Made by a program: the position numbers and the translations under genes. A DNA stretch of 64,000 nucleotides from an uncultured Verrucomicrobia subdivision 3 bacterium (GTDB lineage Bacteria; Verrucomicrobiota; Verrucomicrobiia; Limisphaerales; UBA11358), in assembly GCA_903850425.1 (NCBI GenBank), contig CAINLR010000141.1, forward strand, positions 171,296 through 235,295. Reading direction: 5' to 3'. The notes below the pieces were generated by a model. The model did not search any database. It was given only the letters and a program-made list of their open reading frames with translations, and was not told where the DNA came from. Positions 1-8,273 of the stretch are shown here, piece after piece (position 1 is the stretch's first letter; each line of letters opens with the position of its first letter).

Positions 1-807
1 CACGCCGGCCTCGACAATCTGGCGTGGATTGGCCGCCCGCCCGCCGCCGTTTCAGTGAAAAATGCCAGTCACATCACATTTGAAAACTGCACCTTTGAAC
101 AGCTGGCGTCCGCCGGTTTGGATTTTCAAAGCGGCACGCATGATGACCTGGTGCGAGGCTGCACCTTCCGCGACCTTGGCGGCAACGGGATCCAGCTCGG
201 CAAATTTTCGGACCCGCAGGTCGAAGCCCATATTCCTTATCAACCGGCCGACGCCCGCGAAGTCTGCGCGCAGGAGAAAATCTCCAACAATGTCCTCTCT
301 GATTGCGCCAATGAAGACTGGGGCGGCGTCGGCATCGGCGTCGGCTACGCACGAAACATTGTCATCGCGCACAACGAAATTTTCAATCTGCCTTACACCG
401 GCATCAGCGTCGGCTGGGGTTGGACAAAGACGACCAACGCTGCGCGCGACAATTTTATTTTCGCCAATCGCATCCACCGCGTCGGCCAGCGGCTGGGCGA
501 CTTGGGCGGCATTTACATCTTGTCGGCGCAGCCGGGAACGGTGGTTGCCGAAAATGCCCTGTTTGATCTGCCGCCGAGTCCGTTCGTGCCGGATCCGCAG
601 CACTGGTTTTATCTCTATCTGGACGAAGGCGCGTCCGGCACCACGGTGCGCGACAACTGGTGTCCGGCGGAAAAGTTTTTGAAAAATGCCAACGGGCCGG
701 GCAACACGTGGACGAATAACGGTCCACTGGCTTCCGCAAAAATCAAAAACGCCGCCGGCCTGGAACCGGCGTTTCAATATTTGCTCCCAAAAACCAAGGC
801 CGATTAA
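1..807 (+). CDS. Right-handed parallel beta-helix protein, C-terminal part (5' end outside window)
   Basis: The reading frame is open from base 1 and ends at TAA 805-807, leaving 268 residues of a gene that begins before the window. The sequence shows repeated beta-helix rungs of the type 'NASHITFENCTF', 'DDLVRGCTFRDLGGNGIQLG', 'NNVLSDC' and 'NIVIAHNEIFNLPYTGISVG', as in pectate-lyase-like and GH141-like carbohydrate-active proteins. The motif 'GISVGWGW' and the aromatic stretch 'HWFYLYLDEG' fit a glycan-binding groove. It lies 20 bp upstream of the GH78 rhamnosidase on the same strand, so the two are probably co-transcribed and act on the same pectin-like substrate. The enzyme class is inferred, because the N-terminal half cannot be seen. 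Confidence 0.8.
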   Translation, partial: HAGLDNLAWIGRPPAAVSVKNASHITFENCTFEQLASAGLDFQSGTHDDLVRGCTFRDLGGNGIQLGKFSDPQVEAHIPYQPADAREVCAQEKISNNVLSDCANEDWGGVGIGVGYARNIVIAHNEIFNLPYTGISVGWGWTKTTNAARDNFIFANRIHRVGQRLGDLGGIYILSAQPGTVVAENALFDLPPSPFVPDPQHWFYLYLDEGASGTTVRDNWCPAEKFLKNANGPGNTWTNNGPLASAKIKNAAGLEPAFQYLLPKTKAD

Positions 808-827
808 TCTTCAAGCTGCAACGAAAC

Positions 828-3611
828 ATGAAAACATTTCTTGGTCTCCTGTTCGCCGCGTTCACGCTGGCCGCCGCCCACGCCGCGCTGACGCCGGTTG
901 ATTTGCGCTGCGATTACGCCGTGAACCCGCTGGGCGTGGACTCACAAAATCCGCGACTGTTCTGGAAGCTGACGGGCAGCGAACGCGGCCAGCGGCAGAC
1001 GGCGTATGAAATTCTCGCCGCGTCCGCCACCGCACAGCTCGCGCGCAACACCGGTGATCTGTGGGCCAGCGGCAAAGTGGCTTCGGCTGAAACCATCCAG
1101 ATTCCATATGCGGGAAGGGAATTGACGTCGGCGGCGCGGATTTTCTGGAAGGTCCGCGTGTGGGACGAACACGGGAAAGTTTCCAAGTGGAGCCCGCCGG
1201 CGACGTGGACGATGGGCCTTTTGAACGTCACCAATGATCCAACCTCCTCGCACGGTGTGGTCGGCGGCAATTGGAAGGCGGGGTGGATCGGCGCGGATGA
1301 CACCAACCTTCCATCGCTGCTTCTGCGCCGTGAATTCGTGGTGAACACTGGACTCAAGCGCGCACTCGTGAATGTCTGCGGCCTCGGCCAATACGAGCTG
1401 ACGCTCAACGGCAAAAAAGTAGGTGAAGACTTTCTTTCGCCCGGCTGGACCAAATACGATAAGACGTGTCTTTACGACACACACGACCTCACGGCGAAGT
1501 TGCGGCGCGGTAAAAATGCCATCGGCCTCGAACTGGGTAACGGCATGTATAATGTTCTCGGCGGTGGCCGGTTCACCAAATTCAAAGGCTCGTTCGGCCC
1601 GCAGAAGGCCATCGCGCAAATCCGGCTGGAATACGAAAACGGCATGGTGGAACTCATCAGCACAGACGGAAGTTGGCGCACCGCGCCTGGCCCGATTACC
1701 TTTTCCTCGATCTATGGCGGCGAAGATTTTGACGCCCGGCTCGTGCAAACCGGTTGGAACAAACCCGATTTCGACGACTCAGAATGGCCGCACGCAAAAT
1801 TTGTGGACGGTCCCGGCGGACAATTGCGCGGGCTTTCCTGCGCCGCGCCGCCGATCCGCGAGTTTGAAATTCACCAACCGGTCGCAAAACACACGCTCAC
1901 GAATGGGGACGTGGTTTTCGACCTCGGCCAAAATGCCGCGCACGTTCCGAGAATTTCCGTGACCGGCCCGGTGGGGAGCAAAGTGCGGCTCCTGCCGGCG
2001 GAGCTGCTGGGCGACGATGGCGCAATCAATCAAAGCTCCATGGGTGCCGGCCATCGCGGCTCGCTCTGGTGCGAATTTACCAAGGCCACGGACGGCCTGG
2101 AAACGTGGTCGCCGAAATTCTTCTATGTCGGCTGCCGCTATGTGCAGGTGCATTTTGCGCCCGCCACCACCAACGGCACGTTGCCAAAAATCAAATCCCT
2201 CACCGGCGGCGTGGTGAACTCCGCCTCCGAGCCCGTTGGCGAATTTGCCTGTTCCAACCCGTTGTTCAACCGCATCCGACAACTTGTCCGTTGGGCGCAG
2301 CGCAGCAACATGGTCAGTTTGCTGACCGACTGCCCGCATCGGGAAAAGCTCGGCTGGCTGGAGGAAGACCACTTGAACGGCCCGGCGTTGCGCTACGAAT
2401 TCGACCTCGCGCAACTGTTCACCAAGACGATGAATGACATCGCCGACTCGCAGCTCACCAATGGCCTGGTGCCGACGACCGCGCCGGAATACACCATCTT
2501 CCGCGACAAGACCAACACGAACCAATTGCGCAATGCCTTCGGCGATTCGCCGGAATGGGCCGCGACGTTCATCATCGTGCCGTGGCAGCAATACGAATTC
2601 GACGGCGACGTGCAACTGCTCCGCGCGCACTACGACGCGATGAAGCATTATCTCACTTACTTCGGCAGCCGCGCGGAAAATCACATCGTCAACTACGGCC
2701 TCGGCGACTGGTATGATGTCGGCCCGAAAAAGCCCGGGGTCTCGCAACTCACCCCCATCGCGCTCACGGCCACGGCCTTTTATTTTCAAGATGCGGACAT
2801 CATGGCGCACGTCGCCGCGCTGCTCGGCAAGGACGGTGACGCAAAGCAGTATTCCGAACTCGCCGGAAAAATCCGCGCCGCGTTCAACCAACAATTTTAC
2901 GACCGGACAAATCGCTTTTACGCGACCGGTTCGCAATGCGCCAACGCCATTCCGCTCGTGCTGGGCTTGTGCGAAGCGAGCAATCGCGCCGCCGTGGTGG
3001 ACGCCATCGTGCGCGATGTGCGGGCGCGCGGCAACGCGCTGACCGCCGGCGACGTCGGCTATCGCTACCTGCTCCGCGCGCTGGCCGATGGCGGGCGCAG
3101 CGATGTGATTTTTGAGATCAACAACCAGACGAACCAGCCCGGCTACGGCATGCAACTGGCGAAAGGCAAGACCAGTTTGACCGAGGCGTGGGATGGCGGC
3201 TCGTCGCAAAACCACTTCATGCTCGGCCAGATTCAGGAATGGTTTTATCACGACCTCGCGGGCATCCGCTCGGAAGGCGACGGGTTCAAAAACATCAGCA
3301 TCAATCCGCAGCCCGTCGGCGCGGTGACGTGGGTGAAGGCCAGTTACCATTCCCGCCGCGGCAAAATCAGCTGCGATTGGCAACGCGCCGGCGAAAAATT
3401 CACACTCGCCGTGACCATCCCGCCCAACACGACGGCGACGGTTTTTGTGCCCGCCACCTCCGCCAGCGACGTGCTGGAAAGTGGCAAACCAACCGCGCCC
3501 AGCCGCCGCGTGAAATTCCTGCGGGCCGAAAATGGCCGGGTGATTTACGAAGTTGCCGCCGGCACTTACACGTTTCAGTCGCGCGGAAATGGCGGGGTGG
3601 GTTCAAAATAA
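828..3611 (+). CDS. Alpha-L-rhamnosidase, GH78 family
   Basis: This 927-residue protein should hydrolyse terminal alpha-L-rhamnose from pectins or rhamnosides outside the cytoplasm. It starts with a signal peptide (MKTFLGLLFAAFTLAAAHA). In family order it then shows an N-terminal fibronectin-like region, the rhamnosidase N domain (about 170-330), a concanavalin-like domain, an (alpha/alpha)6 barrel (about 450-800) and a C-terminal beta domain. The family's acidic catalytic block is present as 'DCPHREKLGWLEEDHL' starting at D501 (usual form DCPQRDERLGW). 'GDWYDVG' has its Asp at 627, and the second conserved acidic block 'LTEAWDGGSSQNHF' has its Glu at 786. Length is normal for GH78. It lies directly behind the beta-helix gene. 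The substrate is inferred from the family. Confidence 0.93.
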   Translation: MKTFLGLLFAAFTLAAAHAALTPVDLRCDYAVNPLGVDSQNPRLFWKLTGSERGQRQTAYEILAASATAQLARNTGDLWASGKVASAETIQIPYAGRELTSAARIFWKVRVWDEHGKVSKWSPPATWTMGLLNVTNDPTSSHGVVGGNWKAGWIGADDTNLPSLLLRREFVVNTGLKRALVNVCGLGQYELTLNGKKVGEDFLSPGWTKYDKTCLYDTHDLTAKLRRGKNAIGLELGNGMYNVLGGGRFTKFKGSFGPQKAIAQIRLEYENGMVELISTDGSWRTAPGPITFSSIYGGEDFDARLVQTGWNKPDFDDSEWPHAKFVDGPGGQLRGLSCAAPPIREFEIHQPVAKHTLTNGDVVFDLGQNAAHVPRISVTGPVGSKVRLLPAELLGDDGAINQSSMGAGHRGSLWCEFTKATDGLETWSPKFFYVGCRYVQVHFAPATTNGTLPKIKSLTGGVVNSASEPVGEFACSNPLFNRIRQLVRWAQRSNMVSLLTDCPHREKLGWLEEDHLNGPALRYEFDLAQLFTKTMNDIADSQLTNGLVPTTAPEYTIFRDKTNTNQLRNAFGDSPEWAATFIIVPWQQYEFDGDVQLLRAHYDAMKHYLTYFGSRAENHIVNYGLGDWYDVGPKKPGVSQLTPIALTATAFYFQDADIMAHVAALLGKDGDAKQYSELAGKIRAAFNQQFYDRTNRFYATGSQCANAIPLVLGLCEASNRAAVVDAIVRDVRARGNALTAGDVGYRYLLRALADGGRSDVIFEINNQTNQPGYGMQLAKGKTSLTEAWDGGSSQNHFMLGQIQEWFYHDLAGIRSEGDGFKNISINPQPVGAVTWVKASYHSRRGKISCDWQRAGEKFTLAVTIPPNTTATVFVPATSASDVLESGKPTAPSRRVKFLRAENGRVIYEVAAGTYTFQSRGNGGVGSK

Positions 3612-3727
3612 AGTCCGGCCGACAGCGAGCCAGGCGGGCGGCAACGCGTTGGGCCGCGCAGCGGGCGCTGGAACGGGGCACACCATGAGCTGCCATCGCA
3701 AGGCACCCAAGGCCGTCCCAACGGGTG

Positions 3728-5620
3728 TTACAACTGCGGCGGGCGCGGGGTGAAAACTTTCAGCGTCACGCCCTCGCCGCTGGTGTTGCCGCCGAAGACG
3801 GAGAGATAAAAATATTTCGCCACGGTGTCGTATTCCGGCAACAGGGCGAAGTCCATCCATTCGCGCACGGCGGGCGGGAACATCTTCATGGTGGTATCGG
3901 CTTCGCTGGCATTCTTCACGAGCTTGAAATAGGAACGCATGGTCTCGCGCTGGTTCTGGAATCCGAACAGGCCGCCGCCCGTGCCCACGTGCGCCGCAGC
4001 GCTCGCCAGGCCGGCGGATTCGCGCAGGGGTTTGGACTTGCCGTCCGCGCTGCGCAGATAGTCCTCGAGAATGGATGTGTCGGTGCTGAGGGCCAGATAG
4101 CCGCCGCTGGAGGATACGTTGAACGTCGGTGGTTGGCTGGCCTTGCCGTTGATCGCCGGGGACTTGGGGAGGGCGAAGGAATAAATTTTGTGGCCGACAA
4201 ATTCCCGCGGCTCCACCGAGGCATTCGCCGGCGACGCCATGGCCGCCACCACCTTGAGGCCCTGGATGACCTGTTCGGTATTGTTCACCGCCACCAGATA
4301 CAAGGTCGGCGGGCTGGACAGGGCGGCGATCGAGTCGCCGACGGGTGCTTTCTCGAAAGTAATGATGTCATCGCCGAGGTTGGCGAAAAGATTGTTGCGC
4401 AGATCAAAGCTGGGATCTTTCATCTGGGCAAAGGTGTTGGCCGTATCAATGATCGAATTGATGCCGGCCAGTCCGACCGGTGACAGGGAAGCCACCATTT
4501 TTTGAAGCTCGGCCCAGGTCTGCTTGCCGTCTAAACGGAGGCGCGAAAATTTCAGGGCTTCGGCCGGCACAAACATTGGCGCGCTGGCGTCCTTGTTGGG
4601 CAGCGCCAGCATTTTCAACAGCCCGGCCCGCCCGGATTCCGGCGCGGTCAGATGGAAAGCGACCGTGGATCCGTCCGGGGTTTCGCGCAGCGCAAAGCTC
4701 GCGGATTTCAGACCATCCAGGCCGGTCGCGGCGAGAATTTTGGTGCTGGAAAAATTCGGCATTAACGACGGCGCGGCGCTGCCGGCGCTGTCATCGGCGG
4801 CCTGGGACACGAGGTTGAAAAAGGCCTTGCCGTTGAACCAGCCGTAATACGCCGGGGCGTCGCGGAACTGCGCGAGCTTGTCCGCCGCGAAGGTGGCGTC
4901 CGCCGCCAGCGCGGGCGCGCTGCCGCCGGTCAGATGCGCGGCCACCGGTTCCACGACCTTCGGCGAATTGCCCGCGACGAGCAGCGATTGAAACTGCGTG
5001 AAATAAATCTCCGTGGGCCGCTCCGGCTTGGGCTCCTTGCCGATTTCCGAAACCGGCGCGCGTTTGGGAAAGAGCTCCGCGAAATCATTGCTCGCCAAGG
5101 TCACGACCGTGAAGGCGAGGCCGTGAAATGTTTCCGTGCGCAGCGTGCGGCCGTCCGCCGCCCATTTTTTCTGGAGCGTGGCCAGATTGGTCTTGAGCGC
5201 GTCGCTTTTGTCGCGCGCGTCCAGCAGCAGCAGCAGGCCAGGCGACACGTCTTCGTGCCCGTTCGCGCCATTGACGGTGACGGCCAGCGTGAGCTGGCCT
5301 TGCAGCAGATCGGCGAAGCCGGCCACCTTCAAGCCGAGGTCGTGTTCGAGCGGGGCGGTGAATTTTTCATTCAGCTTGGCCATGAACTTGTCATGAAACG
5401 GCTTCATCGCCGCGTCATTCCAGAACATCAACTGCGGCGACCCCTTGGCCGCAGCGCGGAACGCCGTGCCATCCGGCAGAGTGAAAAACGCGAGTGTGTC
5501 GGCCGGCAGCAGGTTTTCCGCAGGCGCAATGGCGGCGCGCACCGGCGCGGTGTGCGTGAGGAAAACAAACGTGGCGATGGCAGCAAAGCCGGCGGTGAGC
5601 CGGCGAACTCGGGGCATCAT
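3728..5620 (-). CDS. Exported protein of unknown function (DUF3352-like)
   Basis: This 630-residue protein has an N-terminal signal peptide (hydrophobic run 'LTAGFAAIATFVFLTHTAPV' followed by A-rich cleavage residues). The mature part begins 'AENLLPADTLAFFTLPDG', an opening seen in DUF3352-like proteins of Planctomycetota and Verrucomicrobiota. No catalytic motif was recognised. The body is a long alpha/beta sequence with repeated phrases such as 'FADLLQGQLTLAVTVNG' and 'GGYLALSTDTSILEDYL', typical of this assessed-threshold type of family. It converges on the rhamnosidase gene with about 116 bp between the stops, so it is a separate unit. The function is unknown, and the family link rests on pattern recall only. 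Confidence 0.75.
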   Translation of the reverse strand: MMPRVRRLTAGFAAIATFVFLTHTAPVRAAIAPAENLLPADTLAFFTLPDGTAFRAAAKGSPQLMFWNDAAMKPFHDKFMAKLNEKFTAPLEHDLGLKVAGFADLLQGQLTLAVTVNGANGHEDVSPGLLLLLDARDKSDALKTNLATLQKKWAADGRTLRTETFHGLAFTVVTLASNDFAELFPKRAPVSEIGKEPKPERPTEIYFTQFQSLLVAGNSPKVVEPVAAHLTGGSAPALAADATFAADKLAQFRDAPAYYGWFNGKAFFNLVSQAADDSAGSAAPSLMPNFSSTKILAATGLDGLKSASFALRETPDGSTVAFHLTAPESGRAGLLKMLALPNKDASAPMFVPAEALKFSRLRLDGKQTWAELQKMVASLSPVGLAGINSIIDTANTFAQMKDPSFDLRNNLFANLGDDIITFEKAPVGDSIAALSSPPTLYLVAVNNTEQVIQGLKVVAAMASPANASVEPREFVGHKIYSFALPKSPAINGKASQPPTFNVSSSGGYLALSTDTSILEDYLRSADGKSKPLRESAGLASAAAHVGTGGGLFGFQNQRETMRSYFKLVKNASEADTTMKMFPPAVREWMDFALLPEYDTVAKYFYLSVFGGNTSGEGVTLKVFTPRPPQL

Positions 5621-5957
5621 AAAATGGTGATGTTGAATAAAAATGTGGCGACATCATGCCGCAATAGCCGCCATTGCCAATTCAAAAAGCAACTGCCCGC
5701 GCCAGTTTCAGCGGACAGGAAAGGAATGGAAATGACTGAGAAGGCCGCCACCATTGCGTAACGCAAACCAGGTATTGCGGGTGAAACAACCTGCCACAAT
5801 ACCTTTGGCTGACCGGGACAGCGCCCCGAGGAGGGCAAGGCGTCTGGTGGTTCAGTTTAATGTCGCCGAGCTTTGATTTCGTTCGTAGCTGTGAAGCCTT
5901 TCAGCGTTCGATATTCACTTGCACCCCGCGTGTAGTGGTTGGCGTGTGGAGGTCTAT
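5621..5957. other. Intergenic region without a supported gene
   Basis: These 337 bp hold the upstream region of the minus-strand exported protein (start 5620) and the downstream end of the PEP-CTERM run (stop 5958). I saw no convincing coding sequence, RNA gene or strong hairpin-plus-T terminator. The short open frames here lack ribosome binding sites and recognisable proteins. Confidence 0.5.
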
Positions 5958-6602
5958 TTAGTGTTCTGATTTGTTCCAGCGCCGGAAGCAGAGAAGCAAG
6001 GTGCTCAATGCGGCCAAGACAAGCCGACTCGGTTCGGGAACGACTGATGGCGAAAATTGGATGTTATCAAGGGTGCTCGTTTCGGTGAGCGGAGCCATGG
6101 TGAAGAGCAGTTGCCCGACCTGGCCCGCATAAGCTGAAAGGTCTGCTCCATAAACCGAATAGTTGGCAGTGGTGGCAATGGCGTTAAACGAGAGGGCTTG
6201 GTTGTTAAATGTAACTTGCATCTGGCCTAAGCTGACCCAGAACGTGATAGACCGCGCCCACAGTGGAATCTGCCCAGTTTGACCGAGTGAAATTGACCCA
6301 TAGCCTGGAACGCCAGCGCTGACCAGAAAGGCATAATTTCTTCCTTGAATGGGCGGCAATGATGAGGGGGGATTGGTGTCCAACAGGCTGATTGAACCGC
6401 CACTCAGCGACGCATCGTTGTAAAACACATAGGGAGCGGTAACTGTCCAGCCAGGAAAGGCGTTGGTGGCGGGAATTACGCCAAAAACTACATTCGTAAT
6501 TTGCGCCCGTTCAAAATCCAAATTGATGAAGCCTTGGCCGAACGCCGCGCCGGTTCCGAGGAAAGAAGCGGCAGCGAGGATCATGAAGTAGGGAGTCTTC
6601 AT
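5958..6602 (-). CDS. PEP-CTERM sorting-domain protein (paralogue 3 of the run)
   Basis: This 214-residue exported protein has a signal peptide (MKTPYFMILAAASFLGTGAA, then AFGQ) and a mature start 'GFINLDFERAQI'. It ends in 'VPEPSRLVLAALSTLLLCFRRW', a PEP-CTERM tripartite tail made of the PEP motif, a transmembrane helix and an Arg cluster. Such tails are recognised by exosortase, which sorts the protein to the envelope or exopolysaccharide. The body is homologous to 6599-7268 and 7607-8263, with shared phrases such as 'YGADLSAYAGQVGQLLFTM' and 'LDNIQF'. Its ATG overlaps the stop of the upstream paralogue (ATGA at 6599-6602), suggesting translational coupling. DNA here is AT-richer than in the flanking genes. 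The molecular role is unknown. Confidence 0.85.
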   Translation of the reverse strand: MKTPYFMILAAASFLGTGAAFGQGFINLDFERAQITNVVFGVIPATNAFPGWTVTAPYVFYNDASLSGGSISLLDTNPPSSLPPIQGRNYAFLVSAGVPGYGSISLGQTGQIPLWARSITFWVSLGQMQVTFNNQALSFNAIATTANYSVYGADLSAYAGQVGQLLFTMAPLTETSTLDNIQFSPSVVPEPSRLVLAALSTLLLCFRRWNKSEH

Positions 6603-7268
6603 GATGCTTTTCTCCGTAACGTGAAGCCCAGCAAACCCGCACCCAACGCCGCCAAGGCCACAGCGCCCGGTTCAGGAACCGGGTTTGTGGAAAATTGGAT
6701 GTTATCGAGCGTTGAACTTCCAGCGAATGCAGGCAGGGTGAATAGTAGCTGCCCCGTTTGTCCCGCATAGGCGGTTACATCTGCCCCATAAACAGCATAG
6801 CTGGCCGCGTTGCTGATGGTGTTGAAGGAAAGTGGCTGGCCATTAAAAGTGCCCTGCATGCCACCGATGTCACCCCAAAAGCTGATGGTTCGTGCCCAAA
6901 CTGGAATGCGGCCGGTTTGACCGAGTGAGATGGAATAGCCTGGCCCGCCTGACCTATTTGCGGCATCAAAAAATGCATAGTATGCACCTTCAAGGGGGGG
7001 GGTAAGTAAAATGGGAATTTGTGCTCATTATGCTTATCGAGCCACCACTGAGAGAGAAGTTGTTATAAAGCACATATCGAGCCGAGACTGTCCAGAAGGG
7101 AAAAGCGTTCGTGGCAGGAACTTCAAACCCAGATGGAATGCCGGCCAGATTTGCTGCCTCAAATCCAAGATTAACGAAGCCTTGAGCGTGGCAAAGGCAT
7201 AACATTACATGCAATTGGCTTACAAGAATCATTATAAGTTTCATAGGAATTATATTTTTTTCAGGCAT
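6599..7268 (-). pseudogene. PEP-CTERM protein interrupted by a frameshift at a C9 tract
   Basis: Two frames together make one PEP-CTERM paralogue. The N-terminal frame (7268 or 7244 down to 6990) has a signal peptide and 'QGFVNLGFEAANLAG', and runs to 'TYPPP' followed by TGA. The C-terminal frame continues with 'LEGAYYAFFDAANRSGGPGY', then 'LGQTGRIPVWARTISFWG' and the tail 'VPEPGAVALAALGAGLLGF'. The break lies at a run of nine C on the minus strand (6994-7002). With eight C the frame is restored and the product aligns end to end with 5958-6602. This could be a true null allele, a phase-variable gene or a base-calling error. The likely start is 7244 (MKLIMILVSQ); an ATG at 7268 overlaps the TAA of the preceding unit. 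Confidence 0.8.
6994..7002. repeat. Homopolymer tract (G9 on +, C9 on -) at the frameshift
   Basis: Nine consecutive G on the plus strand lie inside the coding region of the middle PEP-CTERM paralogue, exactly where its two frames meet. A change of one base restores the full protein. Tracts of this length are prone to slipped-strand change in cells and to errors in sequencing. Confidence 0.9.
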
Positions 7269-7610
7269 TATCTGGTAACAAACGGGTCGCCAACCATTTG
7301 GTAGTATAATTTACCATAGGCACTCATACTACTCGAACCCCACGCACAGATTGCGAAATTTTTGCCGGCTGCCCACAAACCAAAATAAATACTATTGTCA
7401 GTGGCTTGAGCACCGGGTTCATCCACATATGACACCGCACCAACAGGCGTATTTGAATAATTTGTTCCACCGAAAGCATTGCTGGAATACCACTTTAAGA
7501 TATTCCCTTGGCCATCTTGGTGTCTTTAGGTTGATGAAGCCTTGCGTAAACCCAGGGCGCATTCCGGCGGGCAAAACCGCGATAGTTAATAGGACTCGCA
7601 GAGATTTCAT
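7268..7610 (-). pseudogene. Chimeric remnant: PEP-CTERM-type signal peptide joined to the C-terminus of the TIGR03790-type protein
   Basis: The first part (ATG at 7610) reads MKSLRVLLTIAVLPAG, then 'TQGFINL', the same signal peptide and opening as the neighbouring PEP-CTERM proteins. After about 'QGFINLK' (near 7520) the homology jumps, in another frame, to the C-terminal 85 residues of the 8274-12527 protein. Those read 'GNILKWYSSNAFGGTNYSN', 'TPVGAVSYVDEPG', 'NSIYFGLWAAGKNFAIC' and end 'VGDPFVTR' at TAA 7268-7270; the neighbour ends 'VGDPLITR'. It therefore appears to be the scar of a deletion that removed most of two paralogous genes. The expressed frame ends after a short unrelated peptide. 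Its ATG overlaps the TGA of 7607-8263. Confidence 0.75.
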
Positions 7611-8263
7611 TGGGAATGATGTTTCCGCCAGCACCGCCCGCCAACAAGCACAGCGCCCAACGCGGCTAAAGCCAGCGAGCCAGGTTCTGGAATTGGTGTG
7701 GATAAAAATTGGATGTTGTCCACGTATTGCCATTGTGCCGCATAAGCAGTGAAAAGTAATTCACCGGTTTGTCCGGCGTAGGCTGAAATATCCGCGCCAT
7801 AGATGCCATAGCTTCCTGTGGTGCCAATTCGATTCACATTCAATACCTGCCCGTTGAAGGTGACATTGGATTGGCCCGAAATACCCCAAAAGGTCAAGGC
7901 CAGGGCATCCATTGGAATTTGCCCGGTCTGACCAATGCCGGCACTGATGGGTTGGCCACCAGAGTTGCCTTGCAGCAAAACAAAGAAGCGCCCTTGGATG
8001 GGAGTAAAGCCGCTGTTGGTGCCCTGCAAATCAACCGATGCGGCCCCAAGACTCAATGTGTTGTAAAATATGTATGATTGCGGATTGCCAAAAATGTAGG
8101 CCGTCCAGCCAGGTATGCCGTTTGTGGTGGGAACACCTGTTGGCCCTGGACCATAAGCGGCAACATTTGCTGACTCAAAGTTGAGGTTTATGAAGCCTTG
8201 CGTTAATGCTGTTTGGGCTGTGAGAAGCAGCGTCGCAAACAGAATGCTATTTATAGTTTTCAT
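7607..8263 (-). CDS. PEP-CTERM sorting-domain protein (paralogue 1 of the run)
   Basis: This 218-residue intact protein has a signal peptide (MKTINSILFATLLLTAQTA), a mature start 'TQGFINLNFESANVAAYG' and a PEP-CTERM tail 'IPEPGSLALAALGAVLVGG' followed by RCWRK. It is the same family as 6599-7268 and 5958-6602, sharing 'YGIYGADISAYAGQTGELLF' and 'VDNIQF'. It lies 10 bp behind the TIGR03790-type gene on the same strand and overlaps the next unit by ATGA, so the whole block probably forms one operon. The tail predicts processing by an exosortase encoded elsewhere. The body resembles small lectin-like beta-sandwich PEP-CTERM proteins, but no function is established. Confidence 0.88.
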   Translation of the reverse strand: MKTINSILFATLLLTAQTALTQGFINLNFESANVAAYGPGPTGVPTTNGIPGWTAYIFGNPQSYIFYNTLSLGAASVDLQGTNSGFTPIQGRFFVLLQGNSGGQPISAGIGQTGQIPMDALALTFWGISGQSNVTFNGQVLNVNRIGTTGSYGIYGADISAYAGQTGELLFTAYAAQWQYVDNIQFLSTPIPEPGSLALAALGAVLVGGRCWRKHHSQ

Positions 8264-8273
8264 TTATTATCTC

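Noticed and set aside
1779-3383. 534-codon open frame on the minus strand opposite the rhamnosidase
   Set aside because: It is a shadow of the GC-rich GH78 gene. The translation has no domain text and the plus strand is a clear enzyme.
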